NCBI GenBank assembly: GCA_021029095.1
Contig: JAJOHG010000006.1
Span: 682,001 to 746,000, forward strand
DNA length: 64,000 nt
Source: Phellopilus nigrolimitatus
Lineage: Eukaryota > Basidiomycota > Agaricomycetes > Hymenochaetales > Hymenochaetaceae
Reading direction: 5' to 3'
Notes under the pieces: model-generated
What the model was told of the DNA's origin: nothing
Databases searched by the model: none
Seen by the model: only the letters and a program-made list of their open reading frames with translations
Shown here: in pieces, positions 12,286 to 23,165 of the stretch
How positions within the stretch are numbered: the first letter of the stretch is position 1
Layout of the letters: each line of letters opens with the position of its first letter
Program-made: the position numbers and the translations under genes

Positions 12286-14726
12286 TCAGCGGCGCACGCC
12301 CTCGCATAATGTCTGCAAGAAGAGTTCAAGGTCCTCCTTTTTGATTTCGAGGACGTTCGAGTCGAACGTCCCGTGGCGCGTGCGCGCGTTGCAGCGTTCC
12401 TTCGCGTCGAGGAATGCCAGTCCAAATTCGCTGAATCCACCGTCAGTATCTAAGCTCTGAGACGCGCAAAAAATGCAGATCACAGCACTTACTTCTTCCT
12501 CACGTCTCCAAACTCCAGCGCGGCATTGATACCGACGACGAGGTACGTGCCCTCGCGCTCGTCGAGCGCAGCGACGACGAACGGGAGGCTCTTCTTCTTC
12601 GTCTGCGAGCTGACGTTCGTGCCCGAGACGCGCTCGCGCATCGCGTCGACGAGCCACCGCGCGAGGCGCGCGAGCGCGCCGGGCGACGCGAACAGCGGGA
12701 GGTCCGGGCCCTGCGTGAGCAGCACGACGCGGTGGCCGCGCATCGTGCGGATCGCGCGCTTGTCGATGAGCGCCGAGCCCGCGCGGATCACCGCGCGGTG
12801 CAGCGACATCGAGAGGCGGAGCGCGTCGCGGAGCTGGGTGATGCTGGAACGGCGCGAGGTTGCCATGAGTAGTATGAGAACGACAGGACGAAAACGCGTT
12901 ACGAGGAACGGATACTTACTCGTTGAGCGAGTCAAACGCGGACCAGAAATTCCGCACCCACCACTGCACCTGCTTCTTCGCGTCCTCCTCCTCGCCTTCT
13001 TCCGCGTCCGGTTTCCTCGCTGCCGGCTGCCCGCCAGGCGGGATGTTCTCCTGCTCGTCATCACGCCACCGATTCTGCTGGCCATGGGCTTGCCAGACCC
13101 TTCCCCCACCGAACCACTCCCCGCCATTTCGCGCGCCCTCGATCTCGATCTCCAGGTGCACGCCGCCCGCTGCGTCGAGCAGCGCGCTTACTGCTTCGAT
13201 GCTGTCTGCTGCGCTGAGTGGTTGGGAGCGGTACCCACAGCACCGCGCGAAGGACGCATACGAGAGCTCTACCATGCCGTACTCGGGCGTGATTGACTCC
13301 AGTTTCGCGTGCAGGTCTTTCTTGAGCGACATGTCCATATGAGAGTACGGCTGTTGACTTTGTATGGTAGAGAAACTACAAAATTATGTGTTAATAACTC
13401 ATTTACGAAAGAAAAAGCTGTGGATCATACCCCATCTTTGCCAGTAGACCATGCAAGCGCTTGCGACCCTTCTCTCTCCAGATACCAAGTTTACTGGCCA
13501 CGTATCCCGAATGCATCATGGCATCGTACAGATTCCAATGCCGCCAAAGCATGAATCGCAGCTCCTCAGTTACGCGTATCGAATTATCATCCGGGCCCCT
13601 CGCGTTGATCGACACGTTCCCGTTCCGCCCACCCTCCACGATGTCCTTGTTCAAGCGCCTCACCTCATTCTCGTAGATCGCGTGGTATCTGTCGTACGTA
13701 TTGCGGGATATGCGCGAAGTCGTGTATTGGTATGTGAGGCCGAGGATGGCGAACCAGAGGAGGTCGTTGTCCGTCCGCGTGAGCACCGTCGCGAGGATGT
13801 AGATCGTCGAGGACGCGGCCTGGCCGTAGAACGTACCCGCCATATAGTACTTCTCGATCACGGCAGAGTGGAGCTCGCGTTCGTCGCGGGTCAGCCGATT
13901 TGGATCCTGCCCGCTCGCTTCAGTATTCCGGCGGGAGGCTGCACAGGAGACTAAGACTTACATCGTCCACCTTCCTCCGTTTCCGCTTCGTGCTAGGCGA
14001 CGAGCGCCGTCGCTTCCCCGACGACGGCGAGCCGTTCGCCTCCTCGTCCTCCTCTTCCTCGTCGACGTCTTCCTCCGAGTCGCCCTCGTCGTCGTCATCG
14101 TCATCATCGTCATCTTCCTCCGGTGCATACGCGAGCCCCTCCCACGCCTTCCTCTGCTCCTCGAGCTGCTCCGCGCCGCCGTCGTCCCACACGACGATCT
14201 TCTCGTCCGGCCCAAAGAGGGACGCCAGGTTCTGCGGCCTGTTCGCGTCGATGATGTGCACGCGCAGGTGGTCAGGGAAATCGCCGAACCACTCGCGCGA
14301 CGGCAGGTCGAGGATGGCGCCCATGTTGAGCATGATGAGCGTGCGCAGCTGCAAATCGAGCACCCAACCACACACAAGGAAATAAAACAAAATAAAAAAA
14401 TCAGCCACTAAAACGGGACGGACGGCCCCGCAGCCAGCCGCAGAGACGCACGCACCTCGGCGGTCGCCACCAAGTCGTCGCGGATGCGCTCGAGCTCGTT
14501 CATGCCGGACACGGGGATGATGCGGTGCATGATGTCGTCCTGCTTGAGAAGGTCCGCGAGCATGCGCGCCGCGCAGAGCGCGTCCGCGTCGGGCGCGACG
14601 AGCATGATGAGCGAGCTCGCGGCGGAGCGCGGCGCGCGGCGGTGCGTCGCGAGGATGTCGTAGGTACGCGCGCTCGTAGCCGGGGCGCGCCGGCGTCTCG
14701 AGGTGCGGCGGCGGGAGGTAGACCAT
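12286..14726 (-). CDS. CDC45 replication-initiation factor (one apparent extra base)
   Basis: Component of the CMG (Cdc45-MCM-GINS) replicative helicase, essential in characterised eukaryotes. Six exons: 14726-14456, 14348-13962, 13906-13431, 13375-12920, 12843-12493 and 12430-12286. Landmarks are LIMLVAPDADALCAARML and IIPVSGMNELERIRDDL near the N-terminus, LPSREWFGDFPDHLRVHIID and KIVVWDDGG, a nine-Asp acidic run followed by a Glu-rich and Lys/Arg-rich segment, RHWNLYDAMMHSGYVASKLG, QPYSHMDMSLKK, GYRSQPLSAADSIEA, RDALRLSMSLHRAVIRAG, and the end EFGLAFLDAKERC to GVRR. The frame is broken once, at the GG on the plus strand at 14663-14664; removing one base gives exactly 694 codons. A 52-base GT-AG intron here would also restore frame, but it would delete the YDILATHRRAP segment, so an extra base is preferred. 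Confidence 0.88.
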
Positions 14727-15913
14727 TGCCGGTCGTCCTGTAGGTAGGGGTGGTGAGCGGGGACAGATTGAGGTAAGCACACCAACCAGTGACGGTCTTG
14801 TCGGATGACACCACGTGTGTGTGACTGTGACAGACGCGTCTTCAAAACGCGTCCTTGCGTCCGTCATCGCATCTTCTACTTAGACTTCGCCTAACTAAGT
14901 CTCCTAATATCTTGCGTCTCCGACAAGCTCTACCTTCTAACAATGCAAAAAACGGATGTTCGAATTCCTGATCCTGACGTAGTCACGGTCTTACAGGCCC
15001 TGACTCTGGACTTCGATATCATGCTGCCCATGCCTTACTAGGACCTCCTGTCTTCCATTCACTAATAGTCATGCACCGGAAAGCTCTTGCATCGTGCAAG
15101 TGAGCCATAATCTCAGCTATGCACGCAAGCGCCCTGGTACTTCGTGTCACTCCAACCGTCTTCCTCAAAGACATGCTCGCGCTGCTAGGCTACGGACCGG
15201 TGCGATGCGAGGGCGCTCGTACTGGAGCAAGCGCCAGTCCACGTTATATCAAGCGAGAGCCAGATGGCCGCGTCACCCGGACATGGATGCGCGGGAACGC
15301 GTCTATTTCACGCACATATGCATGTATTTCCGCATCCCACACGCCCAAGAGAAAAACAGGCATACCGGATACGCGAAGCAGACAGCGAAAAAAAAAAGGA
15401 GAATTGAATTGGATGGGGTGTATCGATACACGGGGCGGAAGCGCGACGGAGAAAGGGAGAGAGAGGAAAGAGGAAAACGCGCAGATCCTGACGCGTTCGA
15501 CCTGAGTCGCCAAGAAGAAACCACATGCATATGAGCTGGACCGGTGACCCTGAAGGAAGAGGTAGGCGAGACGGAAAGGGAAAGAAAAAAAGACGAGAGA
15601 AAGAGGGAAGGATGATTTGACAGACAACAAGCGACAGATAGTGTACGATTAGCATTGGAGATGGTACGAAAAGGGGGGAGGACAGACAGAGAGCAGCGAC
15701 CAAGAACAACGAGAGGACTGGTGAGTACATTTGAGGCAAGAAGAAAAGGTTTGGCTCCGAGATAAAATGAGGGAGACAGAAGGACGTAGATAGAAGACGC
15801 TAGATAAGGAATAAAACACTAAAACACCGACCCACAGAGCCCGAACAAAACAACAGATATTGATAGTAGATCACCAGGATCGCAGGGGGGAAAAAATCTA
15901 CAGCGCACCCCCG
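14727..15913. other. Non-coding region
   Basis: Purine-rich plus-strand stretches (GAGAGA and GAAAG runs, 15400-15780) create open frames without family resemblance. No exon structure is seen. It separates the CDC45 promoter from the 3' end of the next gene. Confidence 0.5.
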
Positions 15914-16947
15914 CTACGTGCATTCGAGCACGGAGACCTCGAGGACGCGGAACTGCGCGGGGTCCTTGGACGCCTCGGACCAGCCGACGACCTCGCGCCA
16001 GTTGTGGCTGAGCGCCTCCTTCTCGCCCGCGCTGACGAAATCGACCATGTCGTCGTCGCCGACGCCGCGGAACATGAGGAAGATGCGCGTCCACACGCAC
16101 GGGTCGTGCGTCACGGAGATGTCGATCGCGCGCGCGAGCCGCCCCGGCGACATGAAGCGGTACGCGATGTTCTTGTGCGCGGAGAGCGCGGACATGTTGT
16201 TGCTGTGGATGGTTTGAAGCGTGGTTAGCCCCGATGGTGGGTGGAGGAGCATAGGAAAGCCCTACTTGATAAAGTTTGTGCGCGCCTGGAGCGTCATGCC
16301 GAGCTGCTCGAGCACTTCCCGATGTGAGGGACGAATTCGCGGAAAGACATCGCAAAGCTGTTATATGGGGCGACGAGTGACGACGGATCAAACATCGTCT
16401 GATCTGGCCTAGCAGAGTTTATGAGCACGATTGAAATCAAGAAGTGCAGATAAAGATCGCCCCACATTGCCTCGTAGTAGATGGAGGTGACCACAGACTC
16501 GGTCTCGAAGTGCTCGAGGGCGCCCCCGGGGTGCACGCGCAGGAAGTACTTGAACTTGTCCTCCGTGACGTTCTCCGCGGGCGGCCAGGTCATGCCGATC
16601 TTCCACGCGGGCGAGAACGTGACGTTGAGCTCGCAGTACTGCTGCGTCGGCGCGAGGATGCTGAGGTTGCACTTGGCGGTCGTCGGCTTCGCGGCGACGG
16701 CGAGCTTGCCGATGACGCGCTGGTCGACGAGCAGGCTCGGGTCGTAGCTCTGGTCCGCGAGGCGCGTGCCGCTGAACTCCATCTTGTGCGTGTCGCCGTC
16801 GTGCACGATGTCGAGCTTCCCCCAGAACGCGCCCGCGACGGTCGTGCCGTCCTCCATGCGCGCCATGTCGAGCTCGTCCGAGTTGATCGTGACGTCGATC
16901 CCGACCATTTTGTTCTTCTCGAGCTCGAGGTTGAAGATGCCGTCCAT
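15914..16947 (-). CDS. Unrecognised protein, 299 aa, intact three-exon gene
   Basis: I do not recognise the family. Three exons (16947-16429, 16357-16266, 16202-15914) join through GT-AG introns to an exact multiple of three: 299 codons plus stop. The protein starts MDGIFNLELE, has a beta-rich-looking N-terminal half (VGIDVTINSDELDM, GAFWGKLDIVHDGD, YDPSLLVDQRVIG), a middle part with two cysteines near NLSILAPTQQYCELNV, and a C-terminal half with TNFINNNMSALSAHKNIAYRF and IFLMFRGVGDDDMVDFVSAG. No signal peptide or clear transmembrane helix is seen. Intron 1 uses donor GTGCTC; ignoring it gives a false frameshift. The exact fit of the exon lengths and the even codon bias support a real gene, probably conserved among related fungi; its function is unknown. 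Confidence 0.7.
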
Positions 16948-17588
16948 TTCCAAGATCGGTGGGGGTCTGTGGGATAGGATTCATTTGTCGTTGTTTCTTG
17001 TTCGGGAAGCAAAGAAAAAAGAAAAGGACGTACGGTGGTGGACTACATTGTCGGGTTTCACGATAAAGATGAGCACCTGTAAGCTCGAGTCAAATTTTGT
17101 GACACGTACGGAGGCTCATCTGGAGGAGGCGGGGCATCGCTATATATTTCCACCCGTGAACCTTGCACGCCAAGTATTGCGATTTGATACGAATCTTCGG
17201 AAGTGAGCTGTATAAATAAATAAATAAATAAATTGGAGGTTAGACGCCGGCACGACGTGAATCAATCGATCTAAGGCGCATACCCAGATATAAGGCCCAT
17301 TAATGAAACGCTAGGCGAGATTGTCAGTTCGGCGATAAGTATGCGATTTGAAGGGAGAAGACGCATACAGAAGCTTGAAACGAGGCGTATTCAACGGGGA
17401 TGCGGAGGGAGAAGTTGGCGTCTGGAGGGGGCTTCACCCAATCGCGTGCCAGTGCCTCGAGATCCTACAATACAAAAGAGCACATTGAGGGCGGAGCAGC
17501 GGCGAGAAGAGGACGGGGCATACAGCAAAGGAGTTTGGAAGCTGATCGGGGAGGAAGTCAGGTTATGATCGACAGGAAGAGAGGGAGG
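16948..17588. other. Non-coding region with AAAT microsatellite
   Basis: Contains the 5' flank of the 15.9-16.9 kb gene and an (AAAT)n run at about 17213-17232. No gene is seen. Confidence 0.55.
17213..17232 (+). repeat. AAAT tetranucleotide microsatellite
   Basis: About five perfect AAAT/TAAA units in intergenic DNA. It has no coding role and is likely length-variable between strains. Confidence 0.9.
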
Positions 17589-17968
17589 TCAATGGGAACG
17601 GACCATCCTGACGGTCTCCATGTCGTCGAAGACGAGGGTGACGAGGCGCTGCCTGGAGAGGGCCATCTGAGCCTGCTGGACGGCCTTGTCGTTGTCACGA
17701 CCCTGGCCTGTTTTCTTTGTGAGTTTTTGCCAGAGGCCGCCTGCAGAGGGAAGAGAGGCGTCTGTGGACCTGTTAGGACAGAGTCAACGGGGATGCTCGT
17801 GGAAGGAGGAGGAGAAGGAGGAGAAGGAGAGATGTGCGTACGCAGGGGAGAGGAGCATGTCCTTTGTGATTGAGAGAGGAGGAGGTAAAGATTAAGATCA
17901 ACGGGACACGAGGCATGGAGTCATCGCAGCTATACTTACTCAAAGGGGGCGTAACACGCGAGCGACAT
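17589..17968 (-). CDS. Small hypothetical protein, about 66 aa
   Basis: Tentative three-exon gene. The 3' exon encodes GLWQKLTKKTGQGRDNDK followed by AVQQAQMALSRQRLVTLVFDD, with regular codon bias, and ends METVRMVRSH with TGA at 17591-17589. A short first exon, ATG at 17968 (MSLACYAPF), ends in a perfect GTAAGT donor, and a roughly 20-base middle exon is needed to keep frame. The product would be a small, basic, partly helical protein without a signal peptide. I do not recognise it. It lies divergent to AIM34 with about 134 bases between starts. The 3' exon is the best supported part; the first two exons are inferred from frame only. Confidence 0.4.
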
Positions 17969-18102
17969 GAGGTCTCATCGCGACTACACAATCGATATAT
18001 GAGCCCTCTGCCCGTACTACATCCACTTACAAAACTAAGGTCACGTGTTGTCACCAGTCGCCAAGTCAAGCCTCTCCGACCCTTTCTTCCGCTCCGTCCG
18101 CC

Positions 18103-19174
18103 ATGTTCCGCACAGCCGCCCGCTCGTCCCTCCCGCCCCGCGCCCGCCCCGTCCGCGCAACCCGCCGCTCCTTCGCCTCCACCGTCCTCCTCTCCAGGTC
18201 CTACGAAAGCAAGACCGTCGCAGAGCTGCGCGCAGAGCTCCGCCAGCGCGGCCTCCAGACGTGCGTGCCCCCGTCTAAAAAAAACTTTGCGCCGCATGTT
18301 GGCTGACGCTCGCTTTTTCGTCCAGCTCGGGCCCCAAGGCGGCGCTCATCTCCCGCATCCGCCAGGAGGACGCCCGCGCCACCGCAGAGGCGCCGTCTGC
18401 ACCCACGCCCACGCCCACGCCCACGCCGAGTCAGGCGCAGCCCAGCACGCGCACACTCTCGACATCCGCAGGCGCACGCGCGGAAGCGGCGCCGGTCGGC
18501 ACCACTAAAGGCTCGCCTGCGCCGCCGTTTTCGATGTACGCGAAACTCCCCGACCTCTCGCAGGCGTCGCCGCAGGCCCCCGTCCAAGTCGTAAGCGCCT
18601 AAACGCACTCTCCATTTTTTTTTTTTCATCTCTAACTGGCTTTTGCCTCTTCTTCGCACCCCGCACACCCGCCTTTCAGCCCTTCCTCCCCGACTTCTGG
18701 GACTCCTCCGCCGTCAAGGCGGCCGCGGCCGAGGCCGCAGCCGCAAAGCTGCGCGCGACCGCGGACCCCGACGCGCCCAAGCTCGTGCTCGTCGCGAGCG
18801 CCGCGACGCACCCCGCCGGCGGGCCGACGCACGCCCTCTCGCAGGCGTCCGATGTCCCCCTCCCGTCCTCCTCCAGCACCTCCGCCTCCACGCCTTCCTC
18901 CTCCGCGTCGTCTACGGCGTCCGAGCCCACCACGCTCCTCGGTGAGGTCCTCGACGACCTCGGCGTCCCCGCCGACTTATTCGCGCGCACGGACAGGGCC
19001 GAGGGCACGCGGAGGGATGGAAGCCAGGTGCTTGCGCAGCACGCGCGCCCGCTAGACGCGGACGAGCGGCGCGGCGCGTACGCCCTGCTCGGCCTCCTCG
19101 TCGGTGCGTGGGTTGCTGCTGGCATCGCTGCGCCCACGAGCGGCGGCAAGGGCAAGAAAGCGGAGAGCCATTAA
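18103..19174 (+). CDS. AIM34-like SAP-domain mitochondrial protein
   Basis: Predicted 305-residue protein from exons 18103-18260, 18326-18590 and 18680-19174, an exact multiple of three. The first 30 residues are Arg/Ser/Ala-rich with no acidic residues (MFRTAARSSLPPRARP), a clear mitochondrial presequence. A SAP motif follows, split by intron 1: SKTVAELRAELRQRGLQT then SGPKAALISRIRQ. SAP motifs bind nucleic acid, and yeast Aim34 is a mitochondrial SAP protein of unknown function. A TPTPTPTP run, coded by a CCCACG repeat, and long Ser/Ala/Pro linkers come next, then a C-terminal segment (YALLGLLVGAWVAAGIAA) that could be a membrane helix. The frame is intact. The assignment rests on the SAP domain, targeting sequence and domain order; sequence identity in the linkers is not expected. 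Confidence 0.65.
18399..18428 (+). repeat. CCCACG hexanucleotide repeat in AIM34
   Basis: Four to five tandem CCCACG units encode an alternating Thr-Pro run within exon 2 of the SAP-domain gene. It is a coding microsatellite that keeps frame. Confidence 0.8.
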
Positions 19175-20391
19175 TGACGGGGGGTCCTTCTCTGAGCGTT
19201 GCGGTGTTGCTGCTTTTGAAAACTTTGTAGGGTAGAGCTATATGGTGTCTTACCGCACGAATATAATGGACGTGGATTCCGACGTCGCTCCTTATAAGCC
19301 GCCGTTCTGTGTCCGGGTTCAGTGCATCAGAGCCGGCGTGAGACCGGGGAGCAGCAAATAAGAAGAGAAGGAAGGACTGGAGACGTCCTGCCATTGCTCA
19401 TCGAGAATGTTTATTGTCGACCATCGTCGTAAGAGCATCTACGCAGTCCTCGCCTCCTCCCATCCATGCTAGTGCTGCACCAACAGACGCCCATTCTGGC
19501 CCCTCGGTGGGCCTGAGCGCACAGAAGAGCGGGGAGGCGCGTTACGCTCAGGCGCGGGGGTTTCAGAAAATGGATTCTGGACTGCGAGGACGGACGCGCG
19601 CGCGGCATGTCCCGTTATTTACTTAGCACGTTTAGAAAGAGCGAAAAATACAACAGTCTGTGGTATGCTATCCAAAATACGGCTCCGCGATGCTTACGCC
19701 TGCAAGACCTGTGTAGCCGGCTACAGCAGACACGAAAAGGTCACGGCAGCTGCGGACCTCCGGATGTGCGCTGGGGGAATACATGTGGATTAGCCACCGA
19801 GGCGCCGGACTCGGAGCGTGGCTCGGTCTCGAACTCATCACGAGTTTTCCGCACAGCTCGCAGAAGGCGATTCTTATAAGTTGTACTTTGCATGCATGCT
19901 GAGAAGCGCGCTGCTCTGCAGGTGCTTAATGTGACGGCAAGCGCGCGCCAACGCGGCGGAAGCTTTTCTAGATCGTAGAAGACGTGACCTCGACGCGTAA
20001 ATAAACCACAATACCGCGTCCTGTGATCGGCTCGGCTCGAGCAGACTTGGCATCTTATGTAATTCTACCGCTGTTTCGCTCTTTTTCCTTGCCGCTTTCA
20101 CGGCCGACTGCCAGCTACATTCAATATGTGTTTCGTCGGGCCCCGGTGCTTACTTGGAGACATTTCAGGATGCGGAAAGAGGTGCCATCGGAGGTAGAAA
20201 TACCATTGACATAAAAAACGACTCGGGGGTATTGGTCCGAGCAGACATTAGCAACTTCTAAAGCATTCAAAAAGCAAGAAACACCCGCGGTGGCGTCCGC
20301 GATATAAATAAAAGGGACGATACGACCGTCTTGTGGGCACTCAAACGACGCAGGAGCCCTTGCGTCCTCGTCGCCGGTACCCCGACCGAGC
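19175..20391. other. Non-coding region
   Basis: Lies between the AIM34 3' end and the sphingosine kinase 3' end. Several open frames occur but none shows family resemblance. No repeat or RNA gene is seen. Confidence 0.5.
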
Positions 20392-22662
20392 TCAGCAACA
20401 CCCGGTCCACTTCCTCCATCCTCTCTTCTTCCAGTCCTGCCCCTCCGCGCTTCCCCCGCCGCCCGCCCGCCTTCTTCTGTTTTTCTGCTTCTCCGCCGCG
20501 GGCCGCGGCACGGCGAAGTCCGCGGCGTAGCGGCCCGTCGGGGAGAGCAGCGCGCCGAGCGCGCGGTGGCACTCGACCGCGAACGGCTGCAGCGGGTAGC
20601 GCTCACCGTCGATGGAGAGGTTCCCGTGCGCCGTGTGCGGGGTCACCCGGTACGCGCGCGCCTTGAAGTAGTGTTGCTTGCAGAGAGAGAGAGGCGCCGT
20701 CAGACACATGAGCAGGGTGGGCAAGTGGCGTTAGCGTACAGTGTCCTTCCAGAACGTCGCGCCTCTCTCGGCGCCGTCGATAGCTCCGAAAAGGTCGCCG
20801 CGTGATGTCTGTTGGTAGTGACTGCTCATCTGTGCTGTGCGATGCAGATGTGATAAATTGTGATACCTACCAGCTCTTGGGCGACAATGTCGATCAGGCC
20901 ATCCGATGGGTGCGCAACAGGAAATTGCATTAGATCTCTGTAATCGTAATAAACTCATCACCCAACATCGAAAGAGACGGGAGCTCTTACCGTGCAACAT
21001 ATGGTGATTTACCTGCACTAATTTATTTTGTCGCATAGTCCCTTCATCAGTTTTTGCTGGCAAAGAGTATGAAAAGACCCACTAGAGGTAGAGGATCGGC
21101 TTGTCGAACGTGATCCACCCATCATCCTCGCTCGGCTCCTCCGTATGCTCCAGAAGCGGCAAGGAGTCCTTGCCGGTCCTAAGCTGGTGCTCGTCAAGCT
21201 CTCGCTGGAGTCGTTCTTGTCGGTACGGCTCGGCGCGCGCCCGAAACTCTTCAACCATCCTGTCCTTGTCCGTTTCTACAGGCTTAATGGCTAGTGTCAT
21301 GGGGCATGTCTTCAGTTTGAACACTAGAGAAAGAAAGGGCTCAGCCGAGGATGAAGCAAGAAACGCAAGAGCTAACCGCCATAGTAGATAAATCCAAGAA
21401 CAAAGCGCAAGTCGCCCATCCACCGCAGACGCTCCGTACCTAGAAATCGACAAAAAGTAGCTTGAGGCGAAGGAACTAAACAGATTGAAAATGCGAGGCT
21501 CACCAAGATCAACGTCGGCCATCAGACCCATCGCTTGCGACATGTATGTAAAGACACGCTCGTCTCCGATTGTTGTTGAGCAAATATCCAGCTTCATTGG
21601 CTTCCCTGGGAGCCAGTCAATTTCTCCTTTTTCCGAGGGAAACTGAAGAAATCAAACCTTTAATCGCATTAAGACTGGCGAGACCGACGTCGAACCCATC
21701 CTATAAAGTTGGTTAAGCGACAGGAGATCCTGACATCTAAGGAGAAAAAAACGAAGCCAACAAACTTTCACGCCCAAGAGATTTATCGACGTTCCGTTCG
21801 CAGATCCAGTCGGAATAGGCGCTATCGGTATGGAGAAAGCTGTCAAAGGATCGTCATGCTCTGCAAAGCCGTTATACACTTCATGTATCAACCCGTCCCC
21901 TGAAAGCAAAACTAGAGCATCGTATTTGCGCTCTAGTGATAGCTCTTTCGCGATGTCGGTTGCGTGCTTTGATCTTTCTGTAACTTGAGGTGTTTATTTG
22001 TTATGAGATCATGTACACCGAAAGAAAGACAGACCATAGTACGCACATGTTGTCTCGAATTCACAGCGGGCTGCCTGGAAGATAGGTTCCACTGTTTTCG
22101 TGTATATTTGACGTGCTTTCCCCTAAGTGCGACAATCAAACCTCGTGGCGCAATTCCTCATGAAAGCGCACAAAAATCTTACTGGACCGCCGTGAGGATT
22201 GACAAGGACTCTTAGTCGACGTCTGGTCTCGACGTCTGGCGCGTTCGGGATCAACGTATGAGCACCGGGATAGGAAAGACATTCTAACAACGTACCGACA
22301 TATGCCGCCTCCATAACCGCTTTGCACCATTCTCCTGCCGCAATTTTATCGGACTCTCCGACCTTCCAGGACGCACGGGCCAATACCGACCGCCCCTTGG
22401 TTCCACGTTTTAGATAAGACAACTCCAAGTCATTTCCTTCGACCTCGGCCCAGAGGACATCGTACACTAGCGTGTACGGCAAAAATTGTCGCCCTGACAA
22501 TGATACCGCTTGTGTTAGCCACGCTCATTGTGAATAGGACACACTCGAACCTGACGACTCCGAGAATGCGCCCCTGATCTTTCCATTTGACGTCAGGCTG
22601 AGCCTACCCGGCTTGCCGTCAACGAGGACGTCGACTTCACACGAGGTCCGTTCCTCCCGCAT
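20392..22662 (-). CDS. Sphingosine (long-chain base) kinase
   Basis: Lipid kinase of the diacylglycerol/sphingosine kinase superfamily, which phosphorylates sphingoid bases to their 1-phosphates at membranes. About ten exons. Conserved blocks in order: LRVLVNPHGGP and GKARQIYTKTVEPIF (nucleotide-binding entry), LVLLSGDGLIHEVYNGFAEH (catalytic GDG motif), IAPIPTGSANG, DGFDVGLASLNAIKG, ICSTTIGDERVFTYMSQAMG, GTERLRWMGDLRFVLGFIYYG, LYAGKSPYVARDLMQFPVAHP, DGLIDIVAQEL, and a C-terminal FAVECHRALGALLSPTGRY. Start ATG at 22662 (MREERTSCEV); an upstream ATG in another frame stops quickly. All joins hold frame; one exon needs acceptor ATTAG near 21017 rather than the GCAG five bases on. The short Arg/Lys-rich tail ends at 20392. 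Confidence 0.85.
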
Positions 22663-23165
22663 TTTCAGCCATAGCGAGCGCGTTGTCGACAGTCCGTGGC
22701 CAGAAGTGACGAACTAAAGCTGCCAGTAGTCCTGAGCAAAAGCCAGAAACAAGCTCAAATAAAGACAGGGACACGGCTATGTACGAGCTCGACGCAGTCA
22801 GCACGGAACGCCGGCATCGCTCGGGATCGGTACTGACACACCTGGACTTGCGGTCACCCCCGTCTCCTTTGGCATGGCAGTTGAACCTCCGATAACGTCT
22901 GAAGAGGCTAATTCCATACTATGAGCCGCAAGTCAGATGAAGCAATTCTACTGCTTCATTTTTATTCCTATTTTCTTTTTCTCTCATTACATGCAGACAA
23001 AAAACTCAATGCTGCGCATGTTGTGGGGAATTTCTTGCATGTACTTACATTGCAGAAGAATTACAAAGTGCCCGAGGTAGGACTGATAATTGTAAATTCT
23101 ATATTCTTGACTCGGGCTAGTAAGCTCTGTTTATTGAAGGTCGCGTATAATTATTGTATAGTAAG
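22663..23165. other. Intergenic region
   Basis: Holds the promoter of the sphingosine kinase gene and the 3' flank of the methyltransferase gene. It is AT-rich toward 23000-23160. No gene is seen. Confidence 0.55.

Noticed and set aside
15094..15740. Several overlapping open frames in purine-rich DNA
   Set aside because: Low-complexity GA/TC runs on both strands; no start context, domain or splice structure.
16260..16440. Apparent frameshift in the unrecognised 299-residue gene
   Set aside because: An intron with donor GTGCTC at 16428 and acceptor AACAG at 16358 restores the frame exactly.
21000..21095. Stop codon after LYL in the sphingosine kinase
   Set aside because: An intron from GTGGGT to AAATTAG removes it and restores LYAGKSPYVARD.
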